Below, piece by piece: positions 1-9,491 of a DNA stretch of 64,000 nucleotides. The translations under genes were made by a program, and so were the position numbers. The stretch comes from Lysinibacillus boronitolerans JCM 21713 = 10a = NBRC 103108. Lineage in GTDB: Bacteria > Bacillota > Bacilli > Bacillales_A > Planococcaceae. The notes below the pieces were generated by a model. The model did not search any database and was not told where the DNA came from. It saw nothing but the letters and a program-made list of their open reading frames with translations. Each line of letters starts with the position of its first letter. Position 1 is the stretch's first letter. Where the stretch lies: NCBI RefSeq assembly GCF_000772935.1, contig NZ_JPVR01000061.1:1-64000 (forward strand), given 5' to 3'.

Positions 1-1221
1 GCCACAAATGCGACGTTAAGGGTAGGGGCAAGTGTAAGTGATGGAGGAATCCTGAGCTATCAATGGTACAGTAACACGACGAATAGCCCGAGTGGAGGGA
101 CTCCAATAAGCGGAGCCACAAATCCGATTTATGCAGCCCCCACCTCTACAATAGGCACGATGTATTACTATGTAGTAGTAACGAACACAAATAGTGGAGT
201 AAGTGGCAATCAAACTGCTACAGAGACAAGTAATGTAGTAGGGGTAACAGTGAATGCGTTAGTAAATGCCGAGACGCCAGCAATCGGAACGCAGCCAGCA
301 GGAAAGACCGTGAACCAAGGAGCCACAAATGCGACGTTAAGTGTAGGGGCAAGTGTAAGTGATGGAGGAACCCTGAGCTATCAATGGTACAGTAACACGA
401 CGAATAGCACGAATGGAGGGACTCCAATAAGCGGAGCCACAAATGCGACCTATGCAGCCCCCACCTTTGCAGTAGGCACAGTGTATTACTATGTATTAGT
501 GACAAATACGAATAGTGGAGTAAGTGGCAATCAAACTGCTACAGAGACAAGTAATGTAGTAGGGGTAACAGTGAATGCGTTAGTAAATGCCGAGACGCCA
601 GCAATCGGAACGCAGCCAGCAGGAAAGACCGTGAACCAAGGAGCCACAAATGCGACGTTAAGTGTAGGGGCAAGTGTAAGTGATGGAGGAACCCTGAGCT
701 ATCAATGGTACAGTAACACGACGAATAGCACGAGTGGAGGGACTCCAATAAGCGGAGCCACAAATGCGACCTATGCAGCCCCCACCTTTGCAGTAGGCAC
801 GATGTATTACTATGTAGTAGTAACGAACACAAATAGTGGAGTAAGTGGCAATCAAACTGCTACAGCGACAAGTAATGTAGTAGGGGTAACAGTGAATGCG
901 TTAGTAAATGCCGAGACGCCAGCAATCGGAACGCAGCCAATGGGAGCGACTGTGAACCAAGGAGCCACAAATGCGACGTTAAGGGTAGGGGCAAGTGTAA
1001 GTGATGGAGGAATCCTGAGCTATCAATGGTACAGTAACACGACGAATAGCCCGAGTGGAGGGACTCCAATAAGCGGAGCCACAAATCCGATTTATGCAGC
1101 CCCCACCTTTGCAGTAGGTACAGTGTATTACTACGTAATAGTGACAAATACGAATAGTGGTGTAAGTGGGAGCCAAACGGCAATAACCACGAGTAGTGTA
1201 GTTCCTGTGATAGTAAATTCA
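1..1221 (+). repeat. Four tandem 321-bp (107-codon) coding repeats
   Basis: Units begin at 1, 322, 643 and 964, exactly 321 bp apart, each starting with GCCACAAATGCGACG. The units are almost identical in DNA, which implies recent duplication or homogenisation. Units 1 and 4 share variants (SDGGIL, NSPSGG, NPIYAA) while units 2 and 3 share others (SDGGTL, NATYAA), so the order is mosaic. The array begins outside the window and its true copy number cannot be seen. Confidence 0.95.
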
Positions 1222-3498
1222 GCACAAACTATTACTGTCACCTACAATGGCAATACAAACACTGCGGGCACAGTTCCAACAGATAGTGAAACGTATGAGC
1301 AAGGAGAAACTGTAACAGTTCTGGGTAATACAGGAAATCTGGTAAAAGTGGGTTACACGTTTGAGGGCTGGAACACGCAAGCAGATGGAAGAGGAATAGA
1401 TTATGCACCAGCTTCAACTTTCCTAATGGGTAGTGGAAGTATCATATTATATGCAAAATGGAAGCCAGTGATTGTGACTTATACGGTAAGATTTGATGTA
1501 GCGGGGGGAAGTCCTGTCTCTAATCAGACGGTGGTACATGAAGGAAAAGCAAGTCAGCCAACCCCAGCACCAACGAAAGCTGGCCATATATTTGAAGGCT
1601 GGTATACGAGTCCTGCCTATACAACACCATATGATTTTAACAGTGCCATTACTAGGCACACAACGATATACGCAAAATGGATACCAATAACGTATACGGT
1701 GCGTTTTGATGTCAACGGAGGAAGTGCCGTCTCGAATCAAACGGTAGAGCATGGGAAAAAAGCAAGTCAGCTAGCCCAAGAGCCAACGAAAGCGGGCTAT
1801 ACATTCGGTGGTTGGTATATAAGTAATGCTTATACAACACCATATGATTTTAATAGTGCCATTAACGAGAACACAACAATCTATGCAAAATGGATTCCTG
1901 GGATGTATACAGTGAGGTTTGATGTCGACGGCGGTAGTGCTATCTCAGATCAAACGGTAGAATATGGGGAAAAGGCAAGTCAGCCTAAGATTGAGCCAAC
2001 GAAAGCCGGCTATACATTTGTTGGCTGGTACACAAATAATGCCTACACAACACCATTTAAATTTGATACTGCGATTACAGCTAACACAGTGATCTATGCA
2101 AAATGGATTAGTAATGATACAGGTGGCGGTAATACTGATCCTTCACCAAATCCTGATTCCGGTTCATCAACACCTTCAACCAATGTAGAGGAAATTGTGG
2201 TAGATGTAGAGTCTGGTGATGGTGACTTAGTTTCTAAAACAGCTATAAAACGAACAAAAAATGTAGATAACACTATAAACGATGAAGTGACATTAACGGC
2301 ACAGAGCGCAACAGAGACGATTAGGAAATTAAAGGAACAAGGAAATGATAAAGCAAGAATCATTATTCCGGATCAACAGGATCAAGTAAATCAAGTCCAT
2401 GTATCCGTACCAAGAAATGTGGTGACACTTCTACAAAATAGTGCAGTCCATCTTGAAATTGTCACAGATAACGTTAGAATTGAAGTGCCAAAAACTTCGT
2501 TGGAAACGTTTAATGATAATCTCTATTTCCGACTTGTTCCTATAAAAGAGCGGGCTAATCAATTGGATATTAAAGAACAAGCTAAAAAGGAAAGGGCTGT
2601 ACAGCAGTTGGCAGGAAGTACGGTTGTTGAGTTGCTTGGTCGTCCAATGACCATTGAAACAAATATGCAAAGCCGTCCTGTTATATTAACCTTACCTCTA
2701 CCAACTGATTTAACACGTGAACAGCTCAATCATCTGGCTATTTATATCGAGCATAGTGATGGCACAAAAGAAGTTGTACGTGGGAAAGTTGTAGAATATC
2801 AAAAGGGAATAACAGGTTTACAGTTTGAGGTGAATAAGTTCTCCACCTTCTCCATTCTCTACTTACCAGAGAAGGAAGAAGTGAAGGAACCAACTACTGA
2901 TGGTGTTACACATCTACCTTATATTCAAGGCTATCCAGATGGTACCTTCCGTCCAAATGCTCCTGTTACAAGGGCACAGATGGCAAGTATGTTTGCTCGT
3001 CAATTAACAGGTAATGCCATTCCGCAAGCAAAGGCAACCTATACAGATACATTCCAACATGATGCTAAAGATGCAATCGAATTCGTGAAGGAGAAGGGTC
3101 TGTTTAAAGGGGTTACAGCAACAAACTTTAATCCAAACGGCTTGATTACACGTGCACAGATGGCTACAGTGGCTGCCCGCTGGATAGGACAGCAATGTGT
3201 AGAACGTCCTGATACAGATTTCTGTGAGCCAACCTCACCAAGTGCAGCATTCAAAGATGTGAGCTTCAATCATTGGGCAGTGAAAGCAATTGATACTGTC
3301 AATGCAGCGGAAATTATGACAGGAGTAACAGCAGATACATTCAATCCAGATGGTTTTTTAACACGTGCACAAGCAGTGAAGGTATTAAATCGACTGTTTG
3401 AACGTCAGGTACTAACAGAAGTCCAAACACCATTATTTACAGATGTGCTAAGACAGCATTGGGCATTTTATGAAATTCAAGAAGCGGCAAAAAAATAA
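1..3498 (+). CDS. Repetitive S-layer-homology surface protein, 5' end outside window
   Basis: The frame is open from the first base, so this is the C-terminal 1165 residues of a longer protein; an ATG at 160 is only an internal Met. It starts with four near-identical 107-residue Ig-like repeats (see repeat entry), followed at about nt 1222-2112 by four InlB/Flg_new-type beta repeats ending in YAKW. A low-complexity Ser/Pro/Thr/Gly linker (about 2115-2180) leads to a beta-rich region (to about 2870) and then SLH motifs, with clear TRAQM blocks near 2975, 3155 and 3370 and a partial last unit to the stop. SLH domains bind pyruvylated secondary cell-wall polymer, so the protein is inferred to be anchored on the cell surface with a long repetitive stalk; a role in adhesion is possible but unproven. 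A strong terminator follows directly. Confidence 0.9.
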   Translation, partial: ATNATLRVGASVSDGGILSYQWYSNTTNSPSGGTPISGATNPIYAAPTSTIGTMYYYVVVTNTNSGVSGNQTATETSNVVGVTVNALVNAETPAIGTQPAGKTVNQGATNATLSVGASVSDGGTLSYQWYSNTTNSTNGGTPISGATNATYAAPTFAVGTVYYYVLVTNTNSGVSGNQTATETSNVVGVTVNALVNAETPAIGTQPAGKTVNQGATNATLSVGASVSDGGTLSYQWYSNTTNSTSGGTPISGATNATYAAPTFAVGTMYYYVVVTNTNSGVSGNQTATATSNVVGVTVNALVNAETPAIGTQPMGATVNQGATNATLRVGASVSDGGILSYQWYSNTTNSPSGGTPISGATNPIYAAPTFAVGTVYYYVIVTNTNSGVSGSQTAITTSSVVPVIVNSAQTITVTYNGNTNTAGTVPTDSETYEQGETVTVLGNTGNLVKVGYTFEGWNTQADGRGIDYAPASTFLMGSGSIILYAKWKPVIVTYTVRFDVAGGSPVSNQTVVHEGKASQPTPAPTKAGHIFEGWYTSPAYTTPYDFNSAITRHTTIYAKWIPITYTVRFDVNGGSAVSNQTVEHGKKASQLAQEPTKAGYTFGGWYISNAYTTPYDFNSAINENTTIYAKWIPGMYTVRFDVDGGSAISDQTVEYGEKASQPKIEPTKAGYTFVGWYTNNAYTTPFKFDTAITANTVIYAKWISNDTGGGNTDPSPNPDSGSSTPSTNVEEIVVDVESGDGDLVSKTAIKRTKNVDNTINDEVTLTAQSATETIRKLKEQGNDKARIIIPDQQDQVNQVHVSVPRNVVTLLQNSAVHLEIVTDNVRIEVPKTSLETFNDNLYFRLVPIKERANQLDIKEQAKKERAVQQLAGSTVVELLGRPMTIETNMQSRPVILTLPLPTDLTREQLNHLAIYIEHSDGTKEVVRGKVVEYQKGITGLQFEVNKFSTFSILYLPEKEEVKEPTTDGVTHLPYIQGYPDGTFRPNAPVTRAQMASMFARQLTGNAIPQAKATYTDTFQHDAKDAIEFVKEKGLFKGVTATNFNPNGLITRAQMATVAARWIGQQCVERPDTDFCEPTSPSAAFKDVSFNHWAVKAIDTVNAAEIMTGVTADTFNPDGFLTRAQAVKVLNRLFERQVLTEVQTPLFTDVLRQHWAFYEIQEAAKK

Positions 3499-3501
3499 GC
3501 T

Positions 3502-3547
3502 AAAAAGGGTACGACGATTCGTTATGTAATCGCCGTGCCCTTTTTTC
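3502..3547 (+). terminator. Rho-independent terminator
   Basis: A long stem whose left arm AAAAAGGGTACG pairs with CCGTGCCCTTTTTT follows the surface-protein stop codon and ends in a T run. It overlaps the stop of the minus-strand regulator, so it may serve both strands. Confidence 0.85.
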
Positions 3548-4253
3548 ATGGTTCAAAAAGGAATTGATACCCCGAACCTCTCACTGTCATAATCTTTGCT
3601 TTATGACCATCAACGGATTCTAACTTTTTTCGTAAATTACTAATATGAACCTTCAATGCCTGTGTATGCCCAATACTTTCCTCAGCCCAAATAAGCTTAT
3701 ACAGTACTGATGGGGGAAAGATTTGACCTGGTCGTTGTGCTAGAAAGAAAAAAATTTGAAATTCCTTTGTAGATAAGGCTAATGCTTTGTTACCAATATA
3801 TACTCTTCCCGAATGTACATGAAATTGAAAACCCTCTATTATACGAGCATCTTCATCTATGTGGTGTGCATCAGCTTTTTCATGAAATTGCTTTCTTCGC
3901 AAGGAAATTCTTTTGATTGTTTTCATTAAACGTTCTTTCTCAATTGGCTTTAAAATATAGTCAACAGCCTGTACATTAAAAGCTTCTATTGCATAATGCT
4001 CATAAGCAGTTACAAATACAATGTCCATTAAAAACGGAAAGTCTGCAATCTTACTAGCAAATTCAATACCATTCAATTCAGCCATATCTATATCTAAAAA
4101 AAGAATATCGGGTTTGAGTGTAGGGATATTTGCTATAGCTTCTAGTGGATTTAGGAATTTTCCGATAATAGTAACAGCGCTATTATCATGTAACGTAGCT
4201 TCTAATAAGTTGATTGCCAAAATTTCATCATCTACTATGATGGCTTTTAACAT
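3546..4253 (-). CDS. Response regulator, receiver plus winged-helix domain
   Basis: The protein has 235 residues. The N-terminal receiver (about 1-120) has the acidic pocket VDDE, the phosphoacceptor in LFLDIDM, the switch Thr in FVTAYEHY and the conserved Lys in ILKPIEK. The C-terminal part (about 140-235) is an OmpR-type winged helix (LSTKEFQIFFFLAQRPGQ, then VRGSGYQF). The receiver resembles those of LytR/SARP-type regulators (DQYAIDAF-like segment), as does the one encoded at 52025. The ATG at 4253 is preceded by AGAGGTG. No kinase gene is adjacent, so the partner and target genes are unknown. Confidence 0.88.
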   Translation of the reverse strand: MLKAIIVDDEILAINLLEATLHDNSAVTIIGKFLNPLEAIANIPTLKPDILFLDIDMAELNGIEFASKIADFPFLMDIVFVTAYEHYAIEAFNVQAVDYILKPIEKERLMKTIKRISLRRKQFHEKADAHHIDEDARIIEGFQFHVHSGRVYIGNKALALSTKEFQIFFFLAQRPGQIFPPSVLYKLIWAEESIGHTQALKVHISNLRKKLESVDGHKAKIMTVRGSGYQFLFEP

Positions 4254-4764
4254 TTTTTCACCTCTTATCTTCTAAAAAGTAGAATATTATGTAGCACAGC
4301 CGTACTTTGTAAATTTTCCGCCACTAATTTTATACTTTGCTTGTAGCAATGGAAGGTTGAATAGCAAATCATGTAATTCGGAAAATTCTATAATTTATTG
4401 CGAGGTAAAAACGCTATTCGCCGTCCAATATTTGGACAATCCCTACCGCTCTCTTTTTCACCTTTAACTGTTTTAAGTTTATTAGTATTCCTGCACTTTA
4501 GTAAATGAGATGCATTTCCCAAATCGTGATGTATTATGAGTGGATAATAAAATGTGCCTTTCTACCTATAGTGTAGCATGCCAATAGTTAACAAAAAATA
4601 GATTAAATCGTGCATCATTATCTAATGATAGAAATTTTAATCTAAGGGTATTTGTGCATTTTGTGTATTTAAAGTGCATATACTTACAATCACTCTGTTT
4701 TTTGCTTATAATGAGAAAGTCAGAATTATTTCTGAAAAAGTAGCCACAAAGTGAGCGATTGCGA
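4254..4764. other. Divergent intergenic region, no gene seen
   Basis: This gap of about 510 bp separates the minus-strand regulator from the plus-strand phosphoesterase and must hold both promoters. It is AT-rich, and I see no convincing ORF, RNA structure or repeat. A minus-strand open frame across 4566-4829 runs into the phosphoesterase and has no family-like sequence. Confidence 0.5.
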
Positions 4765-5580
4765 TTGAAAAAATTATTATATGGTATCTTCTTTGTTGTT
4801 TTTATAGTCATTTTTTTGTACGTAAACAATCACTGGCTAGTCGTAAGTAAACATACGTTTGAATCAGAGAGTGTGCCTGATAGCTTTGATGGGCTACGCA
4901 TTGTACAAGTTTCGGATTTACATGATGCCGTCTTTGGTGGCAATCAACAAAAATTGATTGCTAAGATAAAGGATACAAAGCCGGATTATATTTTTATCAC
5001 AGGTGACGTGATCGATAGTAATCGCTATAATTTAAAACAAAGTCTCCAGGCAGTAGCAGGACTAGTTGAAATAGCGGATGTTTATTATGTACTAGGAAAC
5101 CATGAGGTAGCGACGAATAAGGTGAATGAAATTTATGAGGCGCTGTCATCGTTAGGGGTACATATTATGGCCAACGAATCGACCGTGTTAGAGCGCGACG
5201 GGGAGCGCTTGGCGATTGTTGGTATTGAGGATCCATTAATGGGTAGAACAACAGAAGATATGCTAGACATTGCAACAGCCTATTTGCCAGACGATATGTT
5301 TAAGTTGTTACTAGCGCATAGACCAGAAATGTTTAATACGTATGTAAATTATCACGTTAATTTAGTATTTTCGGGACATGCGCATGGTGGGCAAGTTCGT
5401 ATTCCTGGGCTTGGAGGACTTGTTGCACCAGGACAGGGGCTTTTCCCAAAATATACAGCTGGTGTCTACGAAGCAGGCGCGACGAAAATGGTAGTTAGTA
5501 GAGGCTTGGGTAATAGCTCAGTACCATATCGCATTTTTAATCTACCAGAAATTATTGTGATGGATCTAAAGAAAAAATAA
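4765..5580 (+). CDS. Membrane-anchored metallophosphoesterase (YkuE/YaeI-like)
   Basis: A calcineurin-like phosphoesterase of about 271 residues. One hydrophobic segment at the N-terminus (LLYGIFFVVFIVIFLYV) should anchor or export it. The metal-binding motifs are all present in order: VSDLHD, ITGDVID, LGNHE, LLAHRPEMF and FSGHAHGGQ. Related proteins such as YaeI cleave UDP-diacylglucosamine, but many members act on unknown phosphoesters, so the substrate is open. The start is a TTG; the one at 4765 lies about 9 nt after AAAGTGAG, while a TTG at 4759 is too close. It is transcribed alone and ends in a bidirectional terminator shared with tatC. Confidence 0.88.
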   Translation: MKKLLYGIFFVVFIVIFLYVNNHWLVVSKHTFESESVPDSFDGLRIVQVSDLHDAVFGGNQQKLIAKIKDTKPDYIFITGDVIDSNRYNLKQSLQAVAGLVEIADVYYVLGNHEVATNKVNEIYEALSSLGVHIMANESTVLERDGERLAIVGIEDPLMGRTTEDMLDIATAYLPDDMFKLLLAHRPEMFNTYVNYHVNLVFSGHAHGGQVRIPGLGGLVAPGQGLFPKYTAGVYEAGATKMVVSRGLGNSSVPYRIFNLPEIIVMDLKKK

Positions 5581-5605
5581 GCACTGCGTAAAATTTACGC
5601 AGTGC
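5581..5605. terminator. Bidirectional terminator between phosphoesterase and tatC
   Basis: GCACTGCGTAAA and TTTACGCAGTGC form a perfect 12-bp inverted repeat. A T run follows on the minus strand (complement of the AAAAAATAA before it) and a short one on the plus strand. The tatC stop codon lies inside the hairpin. Confidence 0.85.
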
Positions 5606-6443
5606 TTTCAATTTGTTTGCGTTCTATACGTTTAACGAGATAAATACTTATTTCATACAAAATAATCATCGGTATTAAAACGAGTAACTGACTTATAAAG
5701 TCTGGTGGCGTGATAACAGCGGAGCCTACGCCCATTGCGATATAAGACCAGCCTCGTATTTTTTTCATGGATTCAGCAGTCAGTACACCAATGGCAGATA
5801 AGAATAGGGCAACAATCGGTAACTCAAATAATAGACCAAGCGGTACTGTAGTCATGATTAAAAAGTGCATATATTCATTTGCTGATACCATGACATCGAA
5901 ATTGGTAGCCCCAATGCTTACTAAGAATGTATAGCTAAGTGGGTTTACGACAAAATAACCAAAAGCAACTCCTACTAAAAATAGAACTAACATGATTGGT
6001 GCATAGAGGCCTAAAAATCGACTTTCCTCTTCTTTTAAGCCTGGTTTAATAAAGCTCCATAGAAAGTGAACGAGGAAAGGCATTGCAAGACCAAAAGCTA
6101 AAGTAGTTGAAATCGTCATGTAAAATTTAACTACTTCTAATGGTCCTAAAATAACGAGTGAGTGACCTCGCGTTATGAATGGAAACCAAATATTAATAGT
6201 AGAAAAGACAACAATGAAAAATAAAATAAAAACAGTTAACCCTTTGATAATTTGCTTACGTAAATCAGTAAGATGCTCCAATAATGAGGTAACAGGAATA
6301 AGGGGCTCATTATACACATGCTCCTCTTCAATTGCTACCTTTGTTGGTATTTCAACTAAAGCCTCCACTGGTTTTGGAGGCTCAGCTTGTGGTTTATCAA
6401 GAGGGCTTAAATATTTTCTTTTTCCGTCTTCATATGGATCCAT
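5595..6443 (-). CDS. tatC: Sec-independent (Tat) translocase subunit TatC
   Basis: TatC is the multi-spanning receptor of the twin-arginine translocase and recognises signal peptides carrying an RR motif. The protein has 282 residues with an unusually long, charged N-terminal extension (about 50 residues, rich in Pro/Glu) before the family core LLEHLTDLRKQIIKG. Six hydrophobic segments follow, including the conserved FxxxFxxxPGL-like stretch FLWSFIKPGLKEEE. The ATG at 6443 has GGAGGG upstream, and the tatA stop is only 11 nt before it. It is the last gene of an operon with the Tat-signal protein at 8413-9162, so it probably serves that cargo, though it could also be the cell's general Tat system. 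Confidence 0.94.
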   Translation of the reverse strand: MDPYEDGKRKYLSPLDKPQAEPPKPVEALVEIPTKVAIEEEHVYNEPLIPVTSLLEHLTDLRKQIIKGLTVFILFFIVVFSTINIWFPFITRGHSLVILGPLEVVKFYMTISTTLAFGLAMPFLVHFLWSFIKPGLKEEESRFLGLYAPIMLVLFLVGVAFGYFVVNPLSYTFLVSIGATNFDVMVSANEYMHFLIMTTVPLGLLFELPIVALFLSAIGVLTAESMKKIRGWSYIAMGVGSAVITPPDFISQLLVLIPMIILYEISIYLVKRIERKQIESTA

Positions 6444-6454
6444 AGGAAACCCTC

Positions 6455-6658
6455 CTACGAAGCATCAGATTTTTTTTCGACCTTTTTCACGGTATCATCA
6501 TCATCATCCATAAGTCCCTTTGTAGACTTTTTAAATTCTGCAAACGTTTTACCAACCGCTCCACCGATTTCTGGTAATTTTTTTGGGCCAAATACAATTA
6601 ATACAATCACTAAAATAATGATTAATCCAGGTACTCCAATTGCTCCTAGACCTCCCAT
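6455..6658 (-). CDS. tatA: Twin-arginine translocase subunit TatA
   Basis: A 67-residue protein with the classic TatA layout: a short N-terminal hydrophobic helix ([13 protein letters not shown]), the FGPKKLPE hinge, an amphipathic helix ([13 protein letters not shown]) and an acidic/basic charged tail with a run of five Asp. TatA polymerises to form the protein-conducting pore with TatC. There is no separate TatB, as usual for Bacillus-type minimal TatAC systems. The start ATG at 6658 has a strong AAAGGAGG. The gene lies 28 nt downstream of the oxidoreductase large subunit and 11 nt upstream of tatC. Confidence 0.95.
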   Translation of the reverse strand: MGGLGAIGVPGLIIILVIVLIVFGPKKLPEIGGAVGKTFAEFKKSTKGLMDDDDDTVKKVEKKSDAS

Positions 6659-6686
6659 AAGTCTTGCCTCCTTTAGAATGATTTTT

Positions 6687-8399
6687 TTATACTAATGAAC
6701 CACCTGATTGACTATATTTAATGACTCCCTCAGCACAACGGTAGGCAAGTGCTCCTAATGTACCTGTGGGATTATAACCGCTATTGTGTGCAAAGTTGCC
6801 TGCACTTACTGCGAAAAGATTATCAACATCCCAGTGCTGTAAGTAATTATTCACAACACCTTGTTCTGGTGTTAAGCTCATCACCGTACCACCCGTATTA
6901 TGTGTTGTTTGGTATGGGACGATATTGTAATCGGTAATTTCTGCGTTAGGGACAATTGTTTTTGCACCCATTTCCTTCATAATCTCTGCTGCACGTGCAG
7001 AGATATATTTATGGAGAGCTCGATCCTGATCAGTAAAATTGTACGTTAACTGAGTTAATGGTAGTCCGTAAGCATCCTTGTAGGTAGGGTCAAGTGATAT
7101 ATAATTTTCCTTATGTGGCATAGATGCTCCTTGCGCACCAATACCGAATGAGCGTGTATAGTAGTAAATTGATTGCTTTTTAAATTCTGGTCCCCAAGTA
7201 GGTGTATCTGGTGGGGTTGGATTTGAGCCGATTGGTCGCGCACCTGTCTGTGTAAGCGCAATGTTACCTCCGTGAATAAAATCTAAATCACTATGGTCAA
7301 AATTATCCCCATTGTAATCGTCTATACACATACCTAACGAACCTGCGCCCATAAATGTATTGTATTGTTCCTCGAAGAATCCAGCGGCACCTGGCAAGAT
7401 TTGATAGCAATAGTTTCTGCCGAGTGTTCCTTTACCAGTAGTAGGGTCATATCTTTCGCCTATGTCAGATACCATTAATAGCTTGGCATTATTAAAGACA
7501 TAACTAGTTAATACAACAGCATTAGCTGGCTGAATGAATTCTTCTCCCGAAACAGTATCGATGTATCTTACACCTGTAGCCTTGTTACCCTGCTTTAAAA
7601 TTTCAACAACATTGGAATTAAAGCGTAAATCAAAATTTCCTGTCTTCAGGGCGGTTGGGACAACCGTAATTTCTGCGGACGACTTTGCACCATATTCGCA
7701 TCCAAAGCGTTCACAAAAACCACAATATTGACAAGCATTGATCGTTTCGCCATCTGGGTTTTTATAAACCTCTGACACGTTAGCTGAAGGAACCATATAA
7801 GGTGTTAGCTTCAGGTTTGTTGCAGCTTTTTCGAATTGTGCAAGCATAGGTGTTTTTTTCATAGGCGGTGTTGGATAGGGATTCGAACGCTTTCCACTAA
7901 ATTTATTTTTATCATCGCCTGAAATACCAGCAGTTTTTTCAAACTTATCCATATAAGGTTCAAGCTGATCGTATGTTAAACCCCAATCTTGAATCAGATA
8001 ATCTGGTCCAAGCTTATTTGGTCCATATCGTTTATCTGTTAATGTTTTGATCTGAAAATCATAGGGTAAAAATCGATAAGTCATCCCATTCCAGTGTGTT
8101 CCTGATCCACCCAGACCCTCACCAAGCAAGAAGGAGCCAAGCTGACGCATTGGTAATGCCTTCATATTTCGATCATTACGAAAGCTTACTGTTTCTTTGG
8201 ATAGATTTTGCATTAAATCATATCGAATCGCATAACGGTATTCATCATGGACATTTAAATAATCCTCGGTACCACGCTTTTGACCTCGCTCTAAACCAAC
8301 TACCTTTAGGCCAGCTTTGGCACATTCAGCAGCAACGATACCGCCTGTCCAACCTACACCAACTGTTACAACATCTACACTCGGTAATGTTTTAGCCAT
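6687..8399 (-). CDS. FAD-dependent GMC-family oxidoreductase (gluconate/sorbitol dehydrogenase large-subunit type)
   Basis: The protein has 570 residues. The FAD-binding fold begins at once (TVGVGWTGG, then LERG), and the C-terminus carries the family block [15 protein letters not shown]. It has no signal peptide. A cysteine cluster around residue 230 ([12 protein letters not shown]) matches the site where related FAD glucose/gluconate dehydrogenases hold an iron-sulfur cluster; cofactor binding here is inferred. These enzymes oxidise sugars, polyols or gluconate and pass electrons to the membrane chain. The small subunit gene lies 13 nt upstream and carries the Tat signal, so the pair is probably exported folded together. 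No cytochrome c subunit, the usual third partner, is present. The actual substrate cannot be read from the sequence. Confidence 0.88.
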   Translation of the reverse strand: MAKTLPSVDVVTVGVGWTGGIVAAECAKAGLKVVGLERGQKRGTEDYLNVHDEYRYAIRYDLMQNLSKETVSFRNDRNMKALPMRQLGSFLLGEGLGGSGTHWNGMTYRFLPYDFQIKTLTDKRYGPNKLGPDYLIQDWGLTYDQLEPYMDKFEKTAGISGDDKNKFSGKRSNPYPTPPMKKTPMLAQFEKAATNLKLTPYMVPSANVSEVYKNPDGETINACQYCGFCERFGCEYGAKSSAEITVVPTALKTGNFDLRFNSNVVEILKQGNKATGVRYIDTVSGEEFIQPANAVVLTSYVFNNAKLLMVSDIGERYDPTTGKGTLGRNYCYQILPGAAGFFEEQYNTFMGAGSLGMCIDDYNGDNFDHSDLDFIHGGNIALTQTGARPIGSNPTPPDTPTWGPEFKKQSIYYYTRSFGIGAQGASMPHKENYISLDPTYKDAYGLPLTQLTYNFTDQDRALHKYISARAAEIMKEMGAKTIVPNAEITDYNIVPYQTTHNTGGTVMSLTPEQGVVNNYLQHWDVDNLFAVSAGNFAHNSGYNPTGTLGALAYRCAEGVIKYSQSGGSLV

Positions 8400-8412
8400 T
8401 TTTAATCCCCCC

Positions 8413-9162
8413 TTAATGGTTGCCTAATGAATTAGGCTCAATTTTTTGGAATTTCGCATCTTCTATTTGTGTAATATAAGCCATTTGATGACCAGGGAAG
8501 CCCTTCATACGCCAGCCATCCATATTACGATTTCCTCCATACATAGGGTCAGAATAAGCTCCCTCTAATGTAGCTGCTCGTAATAATGTAAAGAAGAACG
8601 CGGAAGTAACCCCAACCATTTCTATGTCACCTTTTTGGAAGGCAGTTAAAATTTCATCCATTTGCTTGCCATCTAAATCGTTAAAGCTTTTCTTATAACG
8701 CTTTTGTGCTTCATCCTCCATTTTTTGAATACCCTGCCTAAAAATCTCCGCTCGCGTTAAGCGGCTCTGATAGCCTTGAGTTGGGGCACCCACATCAAAT
8801 GGACCTTGCATATATTCTTTAGAGTTACTCCCATAATTTCCTGCAAGTTGATGATCGATAAAATAGGGAACATCTAAACCAATAGCACCTGGTCCCAAAT
8901 CGTCTTCTGGGAAAATACGTTCTGTGGCCTTTGATAAGATACTAAAATCTTTTTCATTTCTGAAAAACATCTTAGCCTTCGGTGAGCCTATGGCCTCGTT
9001 TGTTGTTTCATGACCACCATGTTCCAGGGTAGAAGTACCTTTACCATGGATGTTGTAGCCTACTAATCCTCCAATTAAACCACCACCGACTAATGTACCA
9101 GCAGCAATACCTGTTGTTTTTAAAAAGTCTCGACGAGAAACATTATTTTTGTCTGAACTCAT
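8413..9162 (-). CDS. Gluconate 2-dehydrogenase subunit 3 family protein with Tat signal
   Basis: A 249-residue protein starting with a twin-arginine signal: SRRDFLKTTGIAAGTL followed by a Gly-rich hydrophobic stretch. The rest matches the small (gamma) subunit of membrane-associated FAD dehydrogenases, with FFTLLRAATLEGAYSDP and MDGWRMKGFPG typical of the family. I chose the ATG at 9162 because GGGGAGG precedes it and the signal begins nearby; a longer frame to 9264 lacks a site. It is the first gene of the operon, ahead of the FAD subunit, tatA and tatC. Its known role in the family is export and assembly of the large subunit. Confidence 0.9.
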   Translation of the reverse strand: MSSDKNNVSRRDFLKTTGIAAGTLVGGGLIGGLVGYNIHGKGTSTLEHGGHETTNEAIGSPKAKMFFRNEKDFSILSKATERIFPEDDLGPGAIGLDVPYFIDHQLAGNYGSNSKEYMQGPFDVGAPTQGYQSRLTRAEIFRQGIQKMEDEAQKRYKKSFNDLDGKQMDEILTAFQKGDIEMVGVTSAFFFTLLRAATLEGAYSDPMYGGNRNMDGWRMKGFPGHQMAYITQIEDAKFQKIEPNSLGNH

Positions 9163-9491
9163 GGAAATCCTCCCCTCAAAATGTGTTAAACGGATCCTAT
9201 CTTTAATAATCAGCAAAAAATGTGAATTATAATCAATTTTTGTTGGAAAATGTTTAAATTTCATCCAACAACATTATATTCTCTGTCTTTTTATAACAAG
9301 AAGGATATATGAATTGAAAATTTTGTAGAAAATTGTTAGCACTATAAAGATAGTGATAATGGTATTATTATACATTTATTAATCATATTGGAAAATCTTT
9401 GTTGACTTCTACTTTTAGTGACTTTACTCTGAAGTTATGCAAAAATATGCGGTTTGTATAGCTAAAAATGGAAGAAGTAGGAAAAAGAGAA
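9163..9491. other. Divergent promoter region of the Tat operon and chemoreceptor
   Basis: This stretch of about 330 bp is AT-rich and holds both promoters. A candidate plus-strand promoter is TTGACT at about 9402 with TACTCT 17 bp later. Near 9220 there is a loose Fur/PerR-like palindrome centred on ATTATAAT, too degenerate to call. No ORF is seen. Confidence 0.4.

Noticed and set aside
218-1225. Several minus-strand ORFs of 65-121 codons opposite the tandem repeats
   Set aside because: They repeat with the same 321-bp period as the real gene, are Leu/Ser/His-rich shadows and have no binding sites.
4566-4829. 87-codon minus-strand ORF
   Set aside because: It overlaps the start of the phosphoesterase gene and has no recognisable sequence or start signal.
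9205-9235. Fur/PerR box before the Tat operon
   Set aside because: The palindrome around ATTATAAT matches the Fur pattern at only about 11 of 14 positions and the cargo is not an obvious iron or peroxide gene.
9468-9491. Eight-residue N-terminal extension of the chemoreceptor
   Set aside because: ATG 9468 has no binding site, whereas ATG 9492 has one and places the first membrane helix at the usual distance.
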